Notes: a model not told the origin generated them from the letters alone. Counted from the stretch's first letter, positions 46,778-55,625 are shown. The stretch is 64,000 bases of DNA from Bacillus sp. N1-1 (GCF_009818105.1 NZ_CP046564.1:992001-1056000); one strand, 5' to 3'. Translations and numbers: made by a program.

Positions 46778-46818
46778 AAAAAGAGCGACGCCTTGTGAAT
46801 CAAGGGGGCGCTCTTTTT
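46778..46818 (+). terminator. Terminator of the pspC unit
   Basis: AAAGAGCG-CGCCTT and AAGG-GGCGCTCTTTTT arms followed by Ts. Confidence 0.75.
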
Positions 46819-47269
46819 AATGGATCCAAAAGGTGCTTGGGAAATAAAAGTGGTACGTCCATTCTTAAATCAAATTATTCTCAAATTACCGTTGACTTAG
46901 AGAAGACCATACTTTTTTCATGTCTCAAATTTTTTACATAAATCAAATTTCTCATATTTGGAGGCTGGGAGAAGATTATAAAAAGGCTTAATTGTCTTAT
47001 GCGTTATACAGACGGAATTATTATTCACATTGTAGCCGAGAACCCTAATTCCTAAATCGGAAATTTAATCTGGGGGCTTCCTGAGCAATTATGTTGAAAT
47101 CAAGTCCTCAAATATTGAGAAGCTTATCTGGAGAAAGGAAGGCTTCTGTTTTGGGATTGTAATGGAAACATAGAGTCATTCTCTCATATGCATAAAAAGT
47201 ATTTACATTTTCAGAATTCAGGAGTAAACTATGTCTCAGTTATATAAATCAACCGTTTCTTAATCTTAA

Positions 47270-47410
47270 ATCGCTTAAACCTATTATGGTGCGGGGGACC
47301 CAATTTTGATGCAGTTTACTGCTTGGGGTGAATCCTATGAAAGCATAGGTAGGGCTACTCTTATAGCCCGAATCCGACAGCTAACTCCGTAAGCGTTATG
47401 AGGGAAGACG
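47270..47410 (+). promoter_or_regulatory. c-di-AMP riboswitch (ydaO/yuaA class)
   Basis: The aptamer opens with CGCTTAAAC (47272) and closes with CGTAAGCG (47388-47395). Between them are the class landmarks GGTGCGGGGGACCCAA, GGGGTGAATCC, TAGGTAGGGCTACTC, and GCCCGAATCCGACAGCTAAC. Binding of c-di-AMP favours the terminator downstream and shuts off K+ uptake; the pairing with ktr genes is well known in Bacillus. Confidence 0.96.
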
Positions 47411-47435
47411 ATGAAACTTGTGTTCATACATAACG

Positions 47436-47466
47436 ACCACAGGCTAATTTGTCTGTGGTCTTTGTT
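47436..47466 (+). terminator. Riboswitch-controlled terminator before ktrA
   Basis: GACCACAGGC and GTCTGTGGTC arms followed by TTTGTTG; expression platform of the c-di-AMP riboswitch. Confidence 0.8.
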
Positions 47467-47544
47467 GTGCGCAAAATGATTCATCATTTTTTATGAGATG
47501 GACAGATTAAGAGCAAAGTCGCATTGCAGTTGAGAGGAGAAAAC

Positions 47545-48207
47545 ATGATGAAAAAAAGTTTTGCGATTATTGGACTTGGCCGATTTGGAGGAACGCTTTG
47601 TAAAGAGTTGAACAGGAGAAGTGTGGAAGTACTTGGGATCGATAAAGATAACCAGCGAGTCAATGAATACTCAACTTATGCCACGCAAACACTCGTATTA
47701 GATGCGACCGTTGAAGGCAATTTACAGCGAATCGGGATACGAAATTTTGATCATGTTTTTGTTTCCCACGGGGATGATCTCCAATCTAGTATCTTAACAA
47801 CCCTACTTTTAAAAGAAATGGGTGTTAAGAAGGTTTGGGTAAAAGCAAAAAATGATTATCATCATAAAGTTCTTGAAAAAATAGGTGCTGATCACATTAT
47901 TCATCCAGAGAGTGAAATGGCGAAACGTGTTGCTCATCATGTCGTATCTGAAAAAATCATCGACTACGTAGAGCTATCTGACGAATATAGTATTGTAGAA
48001 GTTATTGCAACCCAGAAAATATCCGGGAAGTCGTTAAGTAAACTGGATATCAGGGGAAGATTCGGTGTCACAGTTGTAGCGATTAAGAAAAAAGATAAAA
48101 AAATCCTTGTATCCCCTTCCGCTGAGTCGACGATTGATAAAGAGGATGTCCTAGTCGTTATTGGAAATAACGAAAATCTTGAACGATTTGAACAGGCAGG
48201 GGTTTAA
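47545..48207 (+). CDS. ktrA: Ktr potassium uptake regulatory subunit KtrA
   Basis: A 220-residue cytoplasmic RCK protein: RCK_N Rossmann domain (FAIIGLGRFGGTLCKELNRRSVEVLGIDKD; nucleotide-sensing) and RCK_C domain (IVEVIATQKISGKSLSKLDIRGRFGVTVVAI), where c-di-AMP can bind. It gates KtrB. ATG 47545 follows GAGAGGAG. KtrA versus KtrC is decided by the riboswitch and the adjacent channel gene. Confidence 0.93.
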   Translation: MMKKSFAIIGLGRFGGTLCKELNRRSVEVLGIDKDNQRVNEYSTYATQTLVLDATVEGNLQRIGIRNFDHVFVSHGDDLQSSILTTLLLKEMGVKKVWVKAKNDYHHKVLEKIGADHIIHPESEMAKRVAHHVVSEKIIDYVELSDEYSIVEVIATQKISGKSLSKLDIRGRFGVTVVAIKKKDKKILVSPSAESTIDKEDVLVVIGNNENLERFEQAGV

Positions 48208-48210
48208 ACG

Positions 48211-49545
48211 ATGATTAGTAATCCGTATGCCTTAAAGTTTATTAAACTTAGTCCGCCGCAAGTGCTCATTTTTGTTTTTGTTGTACTGATTTTTATTGGT
48301 ACGGGATTATTGAAATTACCTTTTGCTACGACAGATGGTATCACCTGGGTTGATGCGTTATTTACAGCCACGTCGGCCATGACGGTAACAGGATTAGTGG
48401 TGGTCGATACTGGACAAGCCTTTACGCTATTTGGAGAAATTGTCATTGTCTCGTTAATCCAGCTTGGTGGACTTGGAATCATGACGTTTGCAGTGTTAAT
48501 ATTCATGGTATTGGGACGCAAAATTGGCATGAAACACCGTTTACTGGTGCAGCAGGCAACCAATCAAACCTCTATTGGCGGGGTTGTTAAATTAGTAAAA
48601 AACATTTTGATTTTCTCTTTGGCAGTTGAAACGATAGGTTTTATAATTCTTGCAGCTCGGTGGATCCCTGAATTGGGTTGGCAGGCTGGAGCTTATGCAA
48701 GTTTTTTTCATTCTATTTCTGCTTTTAATAATGCTGGTTTTTCAATCTGGTCAAACAGTTTAATGGATTATGTAGGAGATCCCATTGTCAATATTGTCAT
48801 TTCATTTCTATTTATTGTCGGAGGGATTGGGTTTACTGTTCTAAACGACCTCATTCGAAGTAAAACCTTTCGGGAAATGGCTCTTCATTCTAAAGTGATG
48901 CTTACAGGGACGGTTGTTATTAATCTAATCGCCATGTTTACTTTCTTTATTTTGGAATATCACAATCCACAAACGTTAGCCAATTTATCACTGGGTGATA
49001 AATTATGGGGATCTTATTTCCAAGCTGTTACGACGAGAACAGCAGGCTTTAATAGTGTTGATATTAGTGGGATTGGAATTGATACTGCTTTCTTTATGTT
49101 TGTTTTGATGTTTATCGGGGCGGGCAGTACCTCTACTGGAGGGGGAATCAAGCTAACGACAGCTTTTGTGATTATTATGGCTGTCATTACCTTTCTTCGT
49201 GGAAAAAGTGATCCTGTTATTTATGGAAGAACAATAAGAAAACATATCGTATTAAAAGCGCTTGCGATTACAATGATTAGTATCATGATTGTGTATTCGA
49301 CCATTTTTGTTCTCGTTTTGACAGAAAATAGTTCTTTTATTGAAATTGCTTTTGAAGTGATTTCTGCTTTTGGTACCGTTGGATTATCGATGGGCATAAC
49401 CGGTGATTTGTCGACGACAGGAAGAATTGCGATAATTTTTATCATGTTTTTAGGGAAACTTGGCCCACTCACTCTGGCCTTTTCATTAGCACAACCAGAC
49501 CGAACGAACATACGGTATCCAGATGAAGATCTGTTTACTGGATAA
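48211..49545 (+). CDS. ktrB: Ktr potassium channel subunit KtrB
   Basis: A 444-residue Trk/Ktr/HKT channel with four M1-P-M2 repeats; selectivity-filter glycines occur in SAMTVTGLVVVDTG, SAFNNAGFSIW, TRTAGFNSVD and SAFGTVGLSMG. Forms the Na+-dependent K+ pore gated by KtrA. It starts 3 nt after ktrA and ends before a strong terminator. Confidence 0.95.
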   Translation: MISNPYALKFIKLSPPQVLIFVFVVLIFIGTGLLKLPFATTDGITWVDALFTATSAMTVTGLVVVDTGQAFTLFGEIVIVSLIQLGGLGIMTFAVLIFMVLGRKIGMKHRLLVQQATNQTSIGGVVKLVKNILIFSLAVETIGFIILAARWIPELGWQAGAYASFFHSISAFNNAGFSIWSNSLMDYVGDPIVNIVISFLFIVGGIGFTVLNDLIRSKTFREMALHSKVMLTGTVVINLIAMFTFFILEYHNPQTLANLSLGDKLWGSYFQAVTTRTAGFNSVDISGIGIDTAFFMFVLMFIGAGSTSTGGGIKLTTAFVIIMAVITFLRGKSDPVIYGRTIRKHIVLKALAITMISIMIVYSTIFVLVLTENSSFIEIAFEVISAFGTVGLSMGITGDLSTTGRIAIIFIMFLGKLGPLTLAFSLAQPDRTNIRYPDEDLFTG

Positions 49546-49610
49546 GTGTTGGGAAGTAAAATGATACAATCAATATATGAATGGTACACCGTTCGTAACA
49601 TTGAATAGGT

Positions 49611-49645
49611 AGAAAAGCCACCGATCAAATTCGGTGGCTTTTCGT
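49611..49645 (+). terminator. Terminator of ktrAB
   Basis: AAAAGCCACCGA and TCGGTGGCTTTT arms, T run on both sides. Confidence 0.85.
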
Positions 49646-49646
49646 A

Positions 49647-49799
49647 TTAATGACTTGATATCTTCTTGTCGGGTTTATCAAATAGAGCTAGTTTATCAAT
49701 GAGTTGAGTAGGTGGATGGACAATTTTTTTGCCTCTGTCACAGATTTCATAGACATCTTCCACTTTAACGATCAGTGAAATGACCACATCTAAATTGGT
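49647..49799 (-). pseudogene. Possible remnant of an unidentified gene
   Basis: An open stretch of about 45 codons on the minus strand ends ...VEDVYEICDRGKKIVHPPTQL and then a lysine-rich tail before TAA. The composition looks like real protein, but a stop (TGA) closes it upstream and no start with a ribosome binding site is present, so it is probably the tail of a decayed gene. Not identified. Confidence 0.3.
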
Positions 49800-50038
49800 T
49801 CAAGATGGAAAAATCCCCCCATTTAAAATTAGGAATCATTGGAGAGTTAAAGATCTGAACTCATAGAAAAACTTAAAATGGCCAACGAATCTAATATTTT
49901 TCATAATAAATAAGAAGTTTTATGCCTTAGCATATGGAAGAAGTGATTCCGGTTGATTGATTGTTGTATGTAGGTAGTTGAAAATACTTAGTAATCAGAA
50001 TGAAAGTTGATTATGATGGTTAGTAGGGAGGTGTTTCG

Positions 50039-50547
50039 ATGAAGAATCCCGTCTATATGGGTAAAATTGAGCAAGCAGACTGGAATCAAATTAAAGCCAT
50101 TTATCTTGAAGGAATTGCTACAAGAAATGCGACATTTCAAGAGGAAGCCCCTACCTGGAAAGAATGGGCTACTAGTCATCCGATCGAGTGCCGCATAAAG
50201 GCATGTATGGATAATGAAGTATTGGGGTGGGCTACATTACATTAAGTCAGGTTTCGAATAGAAGTGTGTATTCAGGAGTTGGCGAAGTGAGTGTTTATGT
50301 TAGTCAAAAAAGTAATGGTAAAGGTATTGGGAGTACACTCTTACAGCACCTAATTGAAGTAAGTGAAAAAAATGGCTATTGGATGTTGCAAGGGGGGATT
50401 TTCCCAGAAAACACAAGAAGTCTTCTCTTACATAAAAAATGTGGTTTTCGAGAAGTGGGGAGACGAGAGCGTATTGGAAAGATGGATGGCGTTTGGCGTG
50501 ATACGATTTTGGTCGAAAGAAGAAGTAGTAAAGTAGGGATCACTTAA
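50039..50547 (+). pseudogene. GNAT acetyltransferase split by a 5-bp duplication
   Basis: Two overlapping frames make one phosphinothricin-acetyltransferase-like (YwnH type) enzyme. The first ends at a stop after NEVLGWATLH; the second resumes with LSQVSNRSVYSGVGEVSVYVSQKSNGKGIG (acetyl-CoA loop). The break is a tandem CATTA-CATTA at 50235-50244; removing one unit restores one reading frame of about 167 residues. AGGGAGG precedes ATG 50039. Either a pseudogene, slippage-prone, or a sequencing error. Confidence 0.8.
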
Positions 50548-50609
50548 TTGGAGATATAAAATAAACACGGGGAGAGGTCTACAAGACAAGGGGGAATTAA
50601 TTTTAGTAC

Positions 50610-50635
50610 GAAAAAAGCGACCGATTAGGTCGCTT
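50610..50635 (-). terminator. Terminator of the arsR-arsI unit
   Basis: AGCGACC and GGTCGCT arms followed by TTTTTT on the minus strand; overlaps the stop codon of the small Cys-tailed gene. Confidence 0.85.
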
Positions 50636-50822
50636 AACAACAAGGAGCACAACAAGTATTTGATTGAGAGGCGGTGAATTTGGTAGAGATATAATTAGTT
50701 ATGGTGAAAAAAGGATTTTTGTTAGTAGAATCGATTTTTTGGTATTTCCAAGCATTTTCATTAATATGATGTACGAGTCGCTTATGGTCATTTAATATTG
50801 CTTCAAATAGTATTTGATTCAT
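50634..50822 (-). CDS. Small protein with CCxxCC tail in arsenic operon
   Basis: 62 residues, MNQILFEAILNDHKRLVHHINENAWKYQ then a short loop and C-terminal TCCAPCC. The ATG follows AAGGAGCG at good spacing, its frame overlaps the arsI end by 20 nt, and the operon terminator starts at its stop codon, so it looks real. Paired cysteines suggest binding of As(III) or another soft metal (inference). No family recognised. Confidence 0.65.
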   Translation of the reverse strand: MNQILFEAILNDHKRLVHHINENAWKYQKIDSTNKNPFFTITNYISTKFTASQSNTCCAPCC

Positions 50823-51213
50823 TTTTTAACGCTCCTTCTTTTCCTTCGTTATCTTGTTTCGTGAAGAAAAATTCCCACTCGTTTCCATCCGGATCTGTGA
50901 CCCAGAATTTATCTTGCAGCGCATAGCAACAGTTGGTGTTCATTTCTTCTCTCGCAAAGAAACCAAGCTCTTGAAGCCTGTCTTTTTGATTTAATACTTC
51001 TTCAAGGCTAGCGACTTGAATCCCGAAGTGACCAACTTGGTTTCCTGTAACGACTTCTTTAGAATTTAAAGTGAAGTTAAGCGCTAATTGTTCAGGTAAG
51101 AATTTGGCATAATCATCTTTCACTTTAACGGGTGCTTCATTGAAAACTTTTGAATAGAAATCAATAGAGCTAGCTAAATTTGTTACGTTAAGTCCAACGT
51201 GCGTTCTTAACAT
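50803..51213 (-). CDS. arsI: ArsI/CadI family organoarsenical lyase
   Basis: A 136-residue VOC-fold, Fe(II)-dependent C-As lyase that demethylates trivalent methylarsenicals and aromatic arsenicals. Metal ligands are recognisable as His5, His62 and Glu114, and the vicinal pair Cys95-Cys96 (TNCCYALQ) binds the As(III). AAGGAGTGG precedes ATG 51213. It is transcribed with arsR and the small CCxxCC gene. Confidence 0.92.
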   Translation of the reverse strand: MLRTHVGLNVTNLASSIDFYSKVFNEAPVKVKDDYAKFLPEQLALNFTLNSKEVVTGNQVGHFGIQVASLEEVLNQKDRLQELGFFAREEMNTNCCYALQDKFWVTDPDGNEWEFFFTKQDNEGKEGALKNESNTI

Positions 51214-51229
51214 GAAAACCACTCCTTAA

Positions 51230-51245
51230 ATCAATTTTTTTTGAT
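51230..51245. promoter_or_regulatory. ArsR operator copy 1
   Basis: ATCAATTTTTTTTGAT, an inverted repeat ATCAA-N6-TTGAT, located between arsR and arsI. Two identical copies lie upstream of arsR. Confidence 0.7.
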
Positions 51246-51260
51246 GTATTAAACAAAAAA

Positions 51261-51590
51261 TTAACAACGATCATTCGTACGAAAGAGACAACAAAGTTCT
51301 TCAGATAGCAAATGATTGACTTCAGTTGAATTAAGCCTGTAATAACTCCATGTTCCACGCGTTTCCTTTAAAATTAAGTTAGCATCGATCAAGATTTTCA
51401 AATGGTAAGAGAGCTTTGATTGAGGTAAAACGAGTTTTTCAGTGAGATCACAAACGCATAATTCTCCGGCTTGCGTAAGTTCATACATAATGTGCAATCT
51501 TTTGTGGTCAGAGAGTGCTTTAAACTTCTTTTCATACGTTTTAAAAGACTGTTCCAGTTGTTGATCAAATAAAGGAATTTCAAGATCCAT
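51261..51590 (-). CDS. arsR: ArsR family As(III)-responsive repressor
   Basis: A 109-residue winged-helix repressor. Cys45 and Cys47 in ELCVCDL form part of the As(III) site; additional Cys in EELCCLF and at the C-terminus. DNA-reading helix LVLPQSKLSYHLKIL. AAGGAAGTGG before ATG 51590. Leads the minus-strand arsR-arsI unit, and its operators flank it. Confidence 0.92.
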   Translation of the reverse strand: MDLEIPLFDQQLEQSFKTYEKKFKALSDHKRLHIMYELTQAGELCVCDLTEKLVLPQSKLSYHLKILIDANLILKETRGTWSYYRLNSTEVNHLLSEELCCLFRTNDRC

Positions 51591-51606
51591 GTAAACCACT
51601 TCCTTC

Positions 51607-51622
51607 ATCAATTTTTTTTGAT
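51607..51622. promoter_or_regulatory. ArsR operator copy 2
   Basis: Identical ATCAATTTTTTTTGAT, just upstream of the arsR start codon. Confidence 0.7.
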
Positions 51623-51664
51623 TAATTTTAGTTTACGTGTAAATTCTAAAAATAGCAACAGTTA

Positions 51665-51680
51665 AATCAATTTTTTTTGA
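51665..51680. promoter_or_regulatory. ArsR operator copy 3
   Basis: Third identical ATCAATTTTTTTTGAT, 58 bp from copy 2, in the divergent arsR-arsR promoter region. Confidence 0.7.
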
Positions 51681-51772
51681 TTAATGATTTTAAGGAAATA
51701 AAGTTTCTACATTTACTTATAATAAGGAAAGGGTGAACGTTTCTCAAAAAATCTATAATTCACACTTGAGAA

Positions 51773-51790
51773 TATAAGAATATGCTTATA
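51773..51790. promoter_or_regulatory. Inverted repeat upstream of the second arsR
   Basis: TATAAG-AATATG-CTTATA, the kind of site bound by ArsR/AseR/CzrA repressors, directly before the second arsR. It is unlike the ATCAA sites of the first. Confidence 0.65.
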
Positions 51791-51817
51791 TAATGACATT
51801 GGGACGGAGGTGATGAG

Positions 51818-52162
51818 ATGGAAAAAACACTGATTGAAGTAGAAACTGCAGCACAAACGCTGAAGTTACTTGGGGATAAAACCCGATTAACCATTATAGG
51901 CCTTCTAAAAGACGATGAATGCTGTGTTTGTGAATTTGTAGAAGTATTGCAAATGAGCCAGCCCGCCATTAGCCAGCATCTAAGGAAACTGCGTGACGCA
52001 GGTCTTGTGAAAGAACAGCGGAAAGGGCAGTGGATTTTCTACTCGCTAAATCAATCCAGTGATGTTTATCCAATTATCAAAAGTGTCCTTGATCTTATCC
52101 CAGAACAAATGGATAAGTTAACAGAGCTCGAGAATAAAGGATTGCGCATTAGTTGCGATTGA
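51818..52162 (+). CDS. arsR: Second ArsR family repressor
   Basis: A 114-residue winged-helix repressor with ECCVCEF (Cys35, 36 and 38), the usual As(III)/Sb(III) site in the recognition helix region, and [19 protein letters not shown] as the DNA-reading helix. GGACGGAGG precedes the ATG. It heads arsR-arsB-arsC and is only weakly similar to the first ArsR. Confidence 0.93.
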   Translation: MEKTLIEVETAAQTLKLLGDKTRLTIIGLLKDDECCVCEFVEVLQMSQPAISQHLRKLRDAGLVKEQRKGQWIFYSLNQSSDVYPIIKSVLDLIPEQMDKLTELENKGLRISCD

Positions 52163-52175
52163 TGGAGGTATTCGA

Positions 52176-53468
52176 TTGACTTTATTAGCAACGCTTATAT
52201 TTATTGCAACATTAGTTCTTGTTATATGGCAACCTAAGAATTTAGGAATTGGTTGGTCTGCCTGTGGAGGAGCCGTTCTAGCACTTATTGTAGGAGTAGT
52301 CGATTTCCAGGACGTTATAACAGTAACAGGCATCGTTTGGAATGCGACGTTTGCTTTTATTGCCATCATTATCATTTCACTTATTTTAGATGAAATTGGA
52401 TTCTTTGAGTGGGCAGCTCTTCATATGGCAAGAGTGGCCAAAGGCAATGGATTACGAATGTTTGTTTATGTCACATTGCTTGGCGCGGTGGTCGCCGCAT
52501 TGTTTGCGAATGATGGCGCCGCATTGATCCTTACTCCAATTGTACTAGCAATGGTTCGAAATCTTAATTTCAAAGAAAAAATGATTTTACCATTTATCAT
52601 GGCAAGTGGATTCATTGCAGACACGACTTCACTACCATTAGTGGTAAGTAACCTTGTGAACATTGTTTCAGCTGACTTTTTTGATATCGGATTTGTGGAA
52701 TATGCTTCTAGAATGATTGTGCCGAATTTATTCGCCTTAGGAGCAAGTATCCTGGTACTCTACTTGTATTTCCGCAAGGATCTTCCAGGAAAATACGATG
52801 TTGAGCAGTTACGGGTACCACAAGAAGCCATACGAGATCATAAGATGTTCCGGCTTTCTTGGGTTGTTCTTGGAATCCTTCTAGTTGGTTACTTTTTAAG
52901 TGAGTTTATCAAGGTGCCTGTTTCGATTATTGCGGGTATTGTCGCAATTGCCTTCTTGCTTATGGCGAGAAAGAGTCATGCTGTCGAAACGAAAAAAGTG
53001 ATTAAAGGCGCACCATGGGCGATTGTTTTCTTCTCAATCGGCATGTATGTCGTTGTTTATGGACTCCGGAATGTGGGGTTAACAGACATTCTTGCAGATG
53101 TCGTCCAGGGAGCAGCAGATCAAGGGCTATTTGTTGCTACGATATCAATGGGCTTTATTGCTGCGATTCTTTCATCCATTATGAATAATATGCCAACGGT
53201 AATGATTGACGCACTGGCTATTGATGCAACGAATACGGCCGGAAGTATTAAAGAAGCCTTAATTTATGCCAACATTATCGGTTCAGATCTTGGTCCGAAA
53301 ATAACACCAATTGGCTCACTTGCTACGCTGTTATGGCTTCATGTTCTTTCGTTAAAAGGTGTAAAGATCTCATGGGGGTATTACTTTAAAGTAGGAATTA
53401 TTTTAACCGTTCCAACACTCTTTATTACCCTAACAGGATTATACATCTGGCTACTTATTATTTCGTAA
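52176..53468 (+). CDS. arsB: Arsenite efflux membrane protein ArsB
   Basis: A 430-residue As(OH)3/H+ antiporter of the ion transporter superfamily, about 12 helices ([48 protein letters not shown] and [16 protein letters not shown] are family motifs). TTG start 52176 with GATGGAGG. Extrudes arsenite made by ArsC. Confidence 0.95.
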   Translation: MTLLATLIFIATLVLVIWQPKNLGIGWSACGGAVLALIVGVVDFQDVITVTGIVWNATFAFIAIIIISLILDEIGFFEWAALHMARVAKGNGLRMFVYVTLLGAVVAALFANDGAALILTPIVLAMVRNLNFKEKMILPFIMASGFIADTTSLPLVVSNLVNIVSADFFDIGFVEYASRMIVPNLFALGASILVLYLYFRKDLPGKYDVEQLRVPQEAIRDHKMFRLSWVVLGILLVGYFLSEFIKVPVSIIAGIVAIAFLLMARKSHAVETKKVIKGAPWAIVFFSIGMYVVVYGLRNVGLTDILADVVQGAADQGLFVATISMGFIAAILSSIMNNMPTVMIDALAIDATNTAGSIKEALIYANIIGSDLGPKITPIGSLATLLWLHVLSLKGVKISWGYYFKVGIILTVPTLFITLTGLYIWLLIIS

Positions 53469-53502
53469 CAACATAAAACCAATACAAAAGGAGTTTTACC
53501 TC

Positions 53503-53925
53503 ATGTCTAAAAAACCTATTATCTATTTCCTATGTACAGGCAACTCATGCCGAAGCCAAATGGCTGAAGGCTTTGGTAAAAAATATCTTGGCGACAAATA
53601 TGACGTGCATTCAGCTGGAATTGAAGCTCACGGTTTGAATCCAAATGCTGTAAAAGCTATGAAAGAAGTTGAGATTGATATTACAGATCAAACTTCTGAT
53701 GTGATCGATTCTGAGTTATTAAACAATGCTGATTTTGTGGTTACCCTTTGCGGTGATGCAAATGATAAGTGTCCGATGACGCCTCCACATGTGAAGCGCG
53801 ACCACTGGGGATTTGACGACCCGGCGAAGGCAGAAGGAACAGAGGAAGAAAAATGGGCATTTTTCCAACGAGTTCGTGATGAAATTGCTGAACGCATCCA
53901 ACGTTTTGCTGCTGAAGGTAAATAA
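53503..53925 (+). CDS. arsC: Arsenate reductase, thioredoxin-coupled
   Basis: A 140-residue low-molecular-weight-phosphatase-like arsenate reductase. P-loop CTGNSCRSQ with catalytic Cys11; relay Cys83 and Cys90 ([10 protein letters not shown]). Reduces As(V) to As(III) with thioredoxin for export by ArsB. AAAGGAG before the ATG. Confidence 0.96.
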   Translation: MSKKPIIYFLCTGNSCRSQMAEGFGKKYLGDKYDVHSAGIEAHGLNPNAVKAMKEVEIDITDQTSDVIDSELLNNADFVVTLCGDANDKCPMTPPHVKRDHWGFDDPAKAEGTEEEKWAFFQRVRDEIAERIQRFAAEGK

Positions 53926-53934
53926 AGTACAAAG

Positions 53935-53966
53935 AAAGCCGAGAATTTTTCTCGGCTTTTTTTTAA
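53935..53966 (+). terminator. Terminator of arsRBC
   Basis: AAGCCGAGA and TCTCGGCTT arms followed by eight Ts. Confidence 0.9.
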
Positions 53967-54126
53967 CAAGTAAAGGAGGATTTCTCCACTAAATAATTGG
54001 TTAAATTTTCATATTATTTCATTTCAAGATAATCGCTTTGTTTATTAATGGTTCTTCGAGTTTATCATTGATATAATTTAATCTAATTTATTAAATTTAT
54101 TTCTAGAGATAAAGGGAGAGTAGAAA

Positions 54127-55089
54127 GTGGTAACTAGAGAACGTCTAGAAAGTAATCAAGTGTGGGTTTATATGATTAGTTTAATTATAGCAACGATATT
54201 TGGTTTTCTCATGCCCACTTATGCGGAAAGCCTAGGATCGATTATTTCAATTGTTATTGCATTCTTAATGTATAGTATGTTTTCACAAATACCATTTACA
54301 GCATTAAAAAAAGCATTTGGAAATAAAAGGTTTATGTATGCCTTACTAACGATAAATTTTATAATTGTACCAATTGTGGTTTGGTTATTATCACAATTTT
54401 TACCTGACAATCCAACCATTCTGATTGGTTTTTATTTGGTATTATTAACTCCTTGCATTGATTACGTTATTGTGTTTTCTTCCTTAGGTAAAGGCGATGA
54501 AAAACTGGTATTAACTGCTACCCCAATCTTGTTTGTGGCACAGATGTTGCTTCTGCCAGTCTATTTGTGGCTGTTTATGGGGAAAGATGCTGTAGGGGTT
54601 GTGGAGCCTTCTCCATTTTTTGAAGCTTTTTTTGGTTTGATTATTATACCCCTTGTGTTTGCGTTGTTATTACAAATAGTAGCTAAAAGAAGTACTATTG
54701 GAGTAAAGGTATTAGGTGGATCTGCTTGGTTACCCGTTCCTTTTATGGCTTTAACACTCTTTGTGGTGGTGGCTTCCCAAATTATTAAGCTCTCCACGTA
54801 TGGAGATCAAGTTATAAAAGTGATTCCTTTATATGTCATGTTTATGGTGATAATGCCAATTATAGGTAAATATGTAGCAGCATGGTTCAATTTAGGAACG
54901 GGAGCAGGTAGGGCTCTCATTTTTAGTGGCTCCACTAGGAATTCACTCGTTGTACTTCCCTTAGCGTTAGCTTTACCGGAAATAGGGGATGTAGTTGCAG
55001 CTGTTATCATTACCCAGACGATTATAGAGCTCTTATTTGAGCTGGTTTACATACGCGTTGTGCCCAATTTTTTGTTGCAAGATAAATAA
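54127..55089 (+). CDS. Arsenic resistance protein, ACR3/BASS-like carrier
   Basis: A 320-residue member of the bile acid:Na+ symporter superfamily with ten helices. LLTPCIDYVIVFSSLGKGDEKL, with the cysteine aligning to the conserved ACR3 cysteine, and FSGSTRNSLVVLPLALALP are its conserved blocks. Related proteins export arsenite. GTG start 54127 with AAAGGGAGAG. Its own promoter region, 160 nt after the arsRBC terminator. Functionally redundant with ArsB or specific to another arsenical (inference). Confidence 0.85.
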   Translation: MVTRERLESNQVWVYMISLIIATIFGFLMPTYAESLGSIISIVIAFLMYSMFSQIPFTALKKAFGNKRFMYALLTINFIIVPIVVWLLSQFLPDNPTILIGFYLVLLTPCIDYVIVFSSLGKGDEKLVLTATPILFVAQMLLLPVYLWLFMGKDAVGVVEPSPFFEAFFGLIIIPLVFALLLQIVAKRSTIGVKVLGGSAWLPVPFMALTLFVVVASQIIKLSTYGDQVIKVIPLYVMFMVIMPIIGKYVAAWFNLGTGAGRALIFSGSTRNSLVVLPLALALPEIGDVVAAVIITQTIIELLFELVYIRVVPNFLLQDK

Positions 55090-55175
55090 GAGGCTCGTGA
55101 TTTATTATGGATTCACAGTTGAATGATATAATTAGAAAATCATTAATCAGAAATTCATGAAAGGAAGGAAGGCTT

Positions 55176-55523
55176 TTGAACAAGCATAGGATTTATACAA
55201 TGAGTTTCGCAAGCGTCTATCCACACTATGTTACAAAGGCGGAAAAAAAAGGACGTACGAAAACAGAAGTCGATGAAATCATCTGTTGGTTGACAGGGTA
55301 TAGCCAGAAAGAGTTAGAAACTCAAATAGAAAACGAGACAGACTTTGAGACCTTCTTTGCGGAAGCTCCACAACTAAATCCTTCTCGGACCATGATCAAA
55401 GGTGTGGTCTGTGGTGTACGAGTGGAAGAAATTGAAGAACCAACTATGCAGGAAATTCGCTATTTGGATAAGCTGATCGATGAGTTAGCAAAGGGAAAAG
55501 CGATGGAGAAGATTTTGCGGTAA
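55176..55523 (+). CDS. DUF2200 family protein
   Basis: A 115-residue soluble protein: [41 protein letters not shown] is the DUF2200 signature, probably a single helical domain. Function unknown. TTG start with AAAGGAAGG. Confidence 0.87.
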   Translation: MNKHRIYTMSFASVYPHYVTKAEKKGRTKTEVDEIICWLTGYSQKELETQIENETDFETFFAEAPQLNPSRTMIKGVVCGVRVEEIEEPTMQEIRYLDKLIDELAKGKAMEKILR

Positions 55524-55540
55524 GAACAAATAAGACCTAA

Positions 55541-55590
55541 ATAAAAGGAAAAAAGCGCGATTCTCCATTGAGACTGCGCTTCTTTCCTTT
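55541..55590 (+). terminator. Probable terminator of the DUF2200 gene
   Basis: AAAGGA-AAGCGC and GCGCTT-TCCTTT arms with a long loop, followed by TTTTT. Confidence 0.5.
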
Positions 55591-55625
55591 TTGTCTCTAA
55601 ATAAGAATCCGAATATCACACTTAA

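Larger units (their letters stand above)
46703..47544 (+). other. Long intergenic region upstream of ktrA
   Basis: Contains a terminator (46778-46818), about 440 bp of AT-rich sequence in which I recognise no gene or RNA motif (46820-47260), and then the c-di-AMP riboswitch with its terminator (47270-47466). Confidence 0.7.
49546..50038 (+). other. Intergenic stretch after ktrB
   Basis: Holds the ktrB terminator, a short minus-strand coding remnant (49647-49799) and AT-rich sequence up to the GNAT gene at 50039. Confidence 0.6.
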
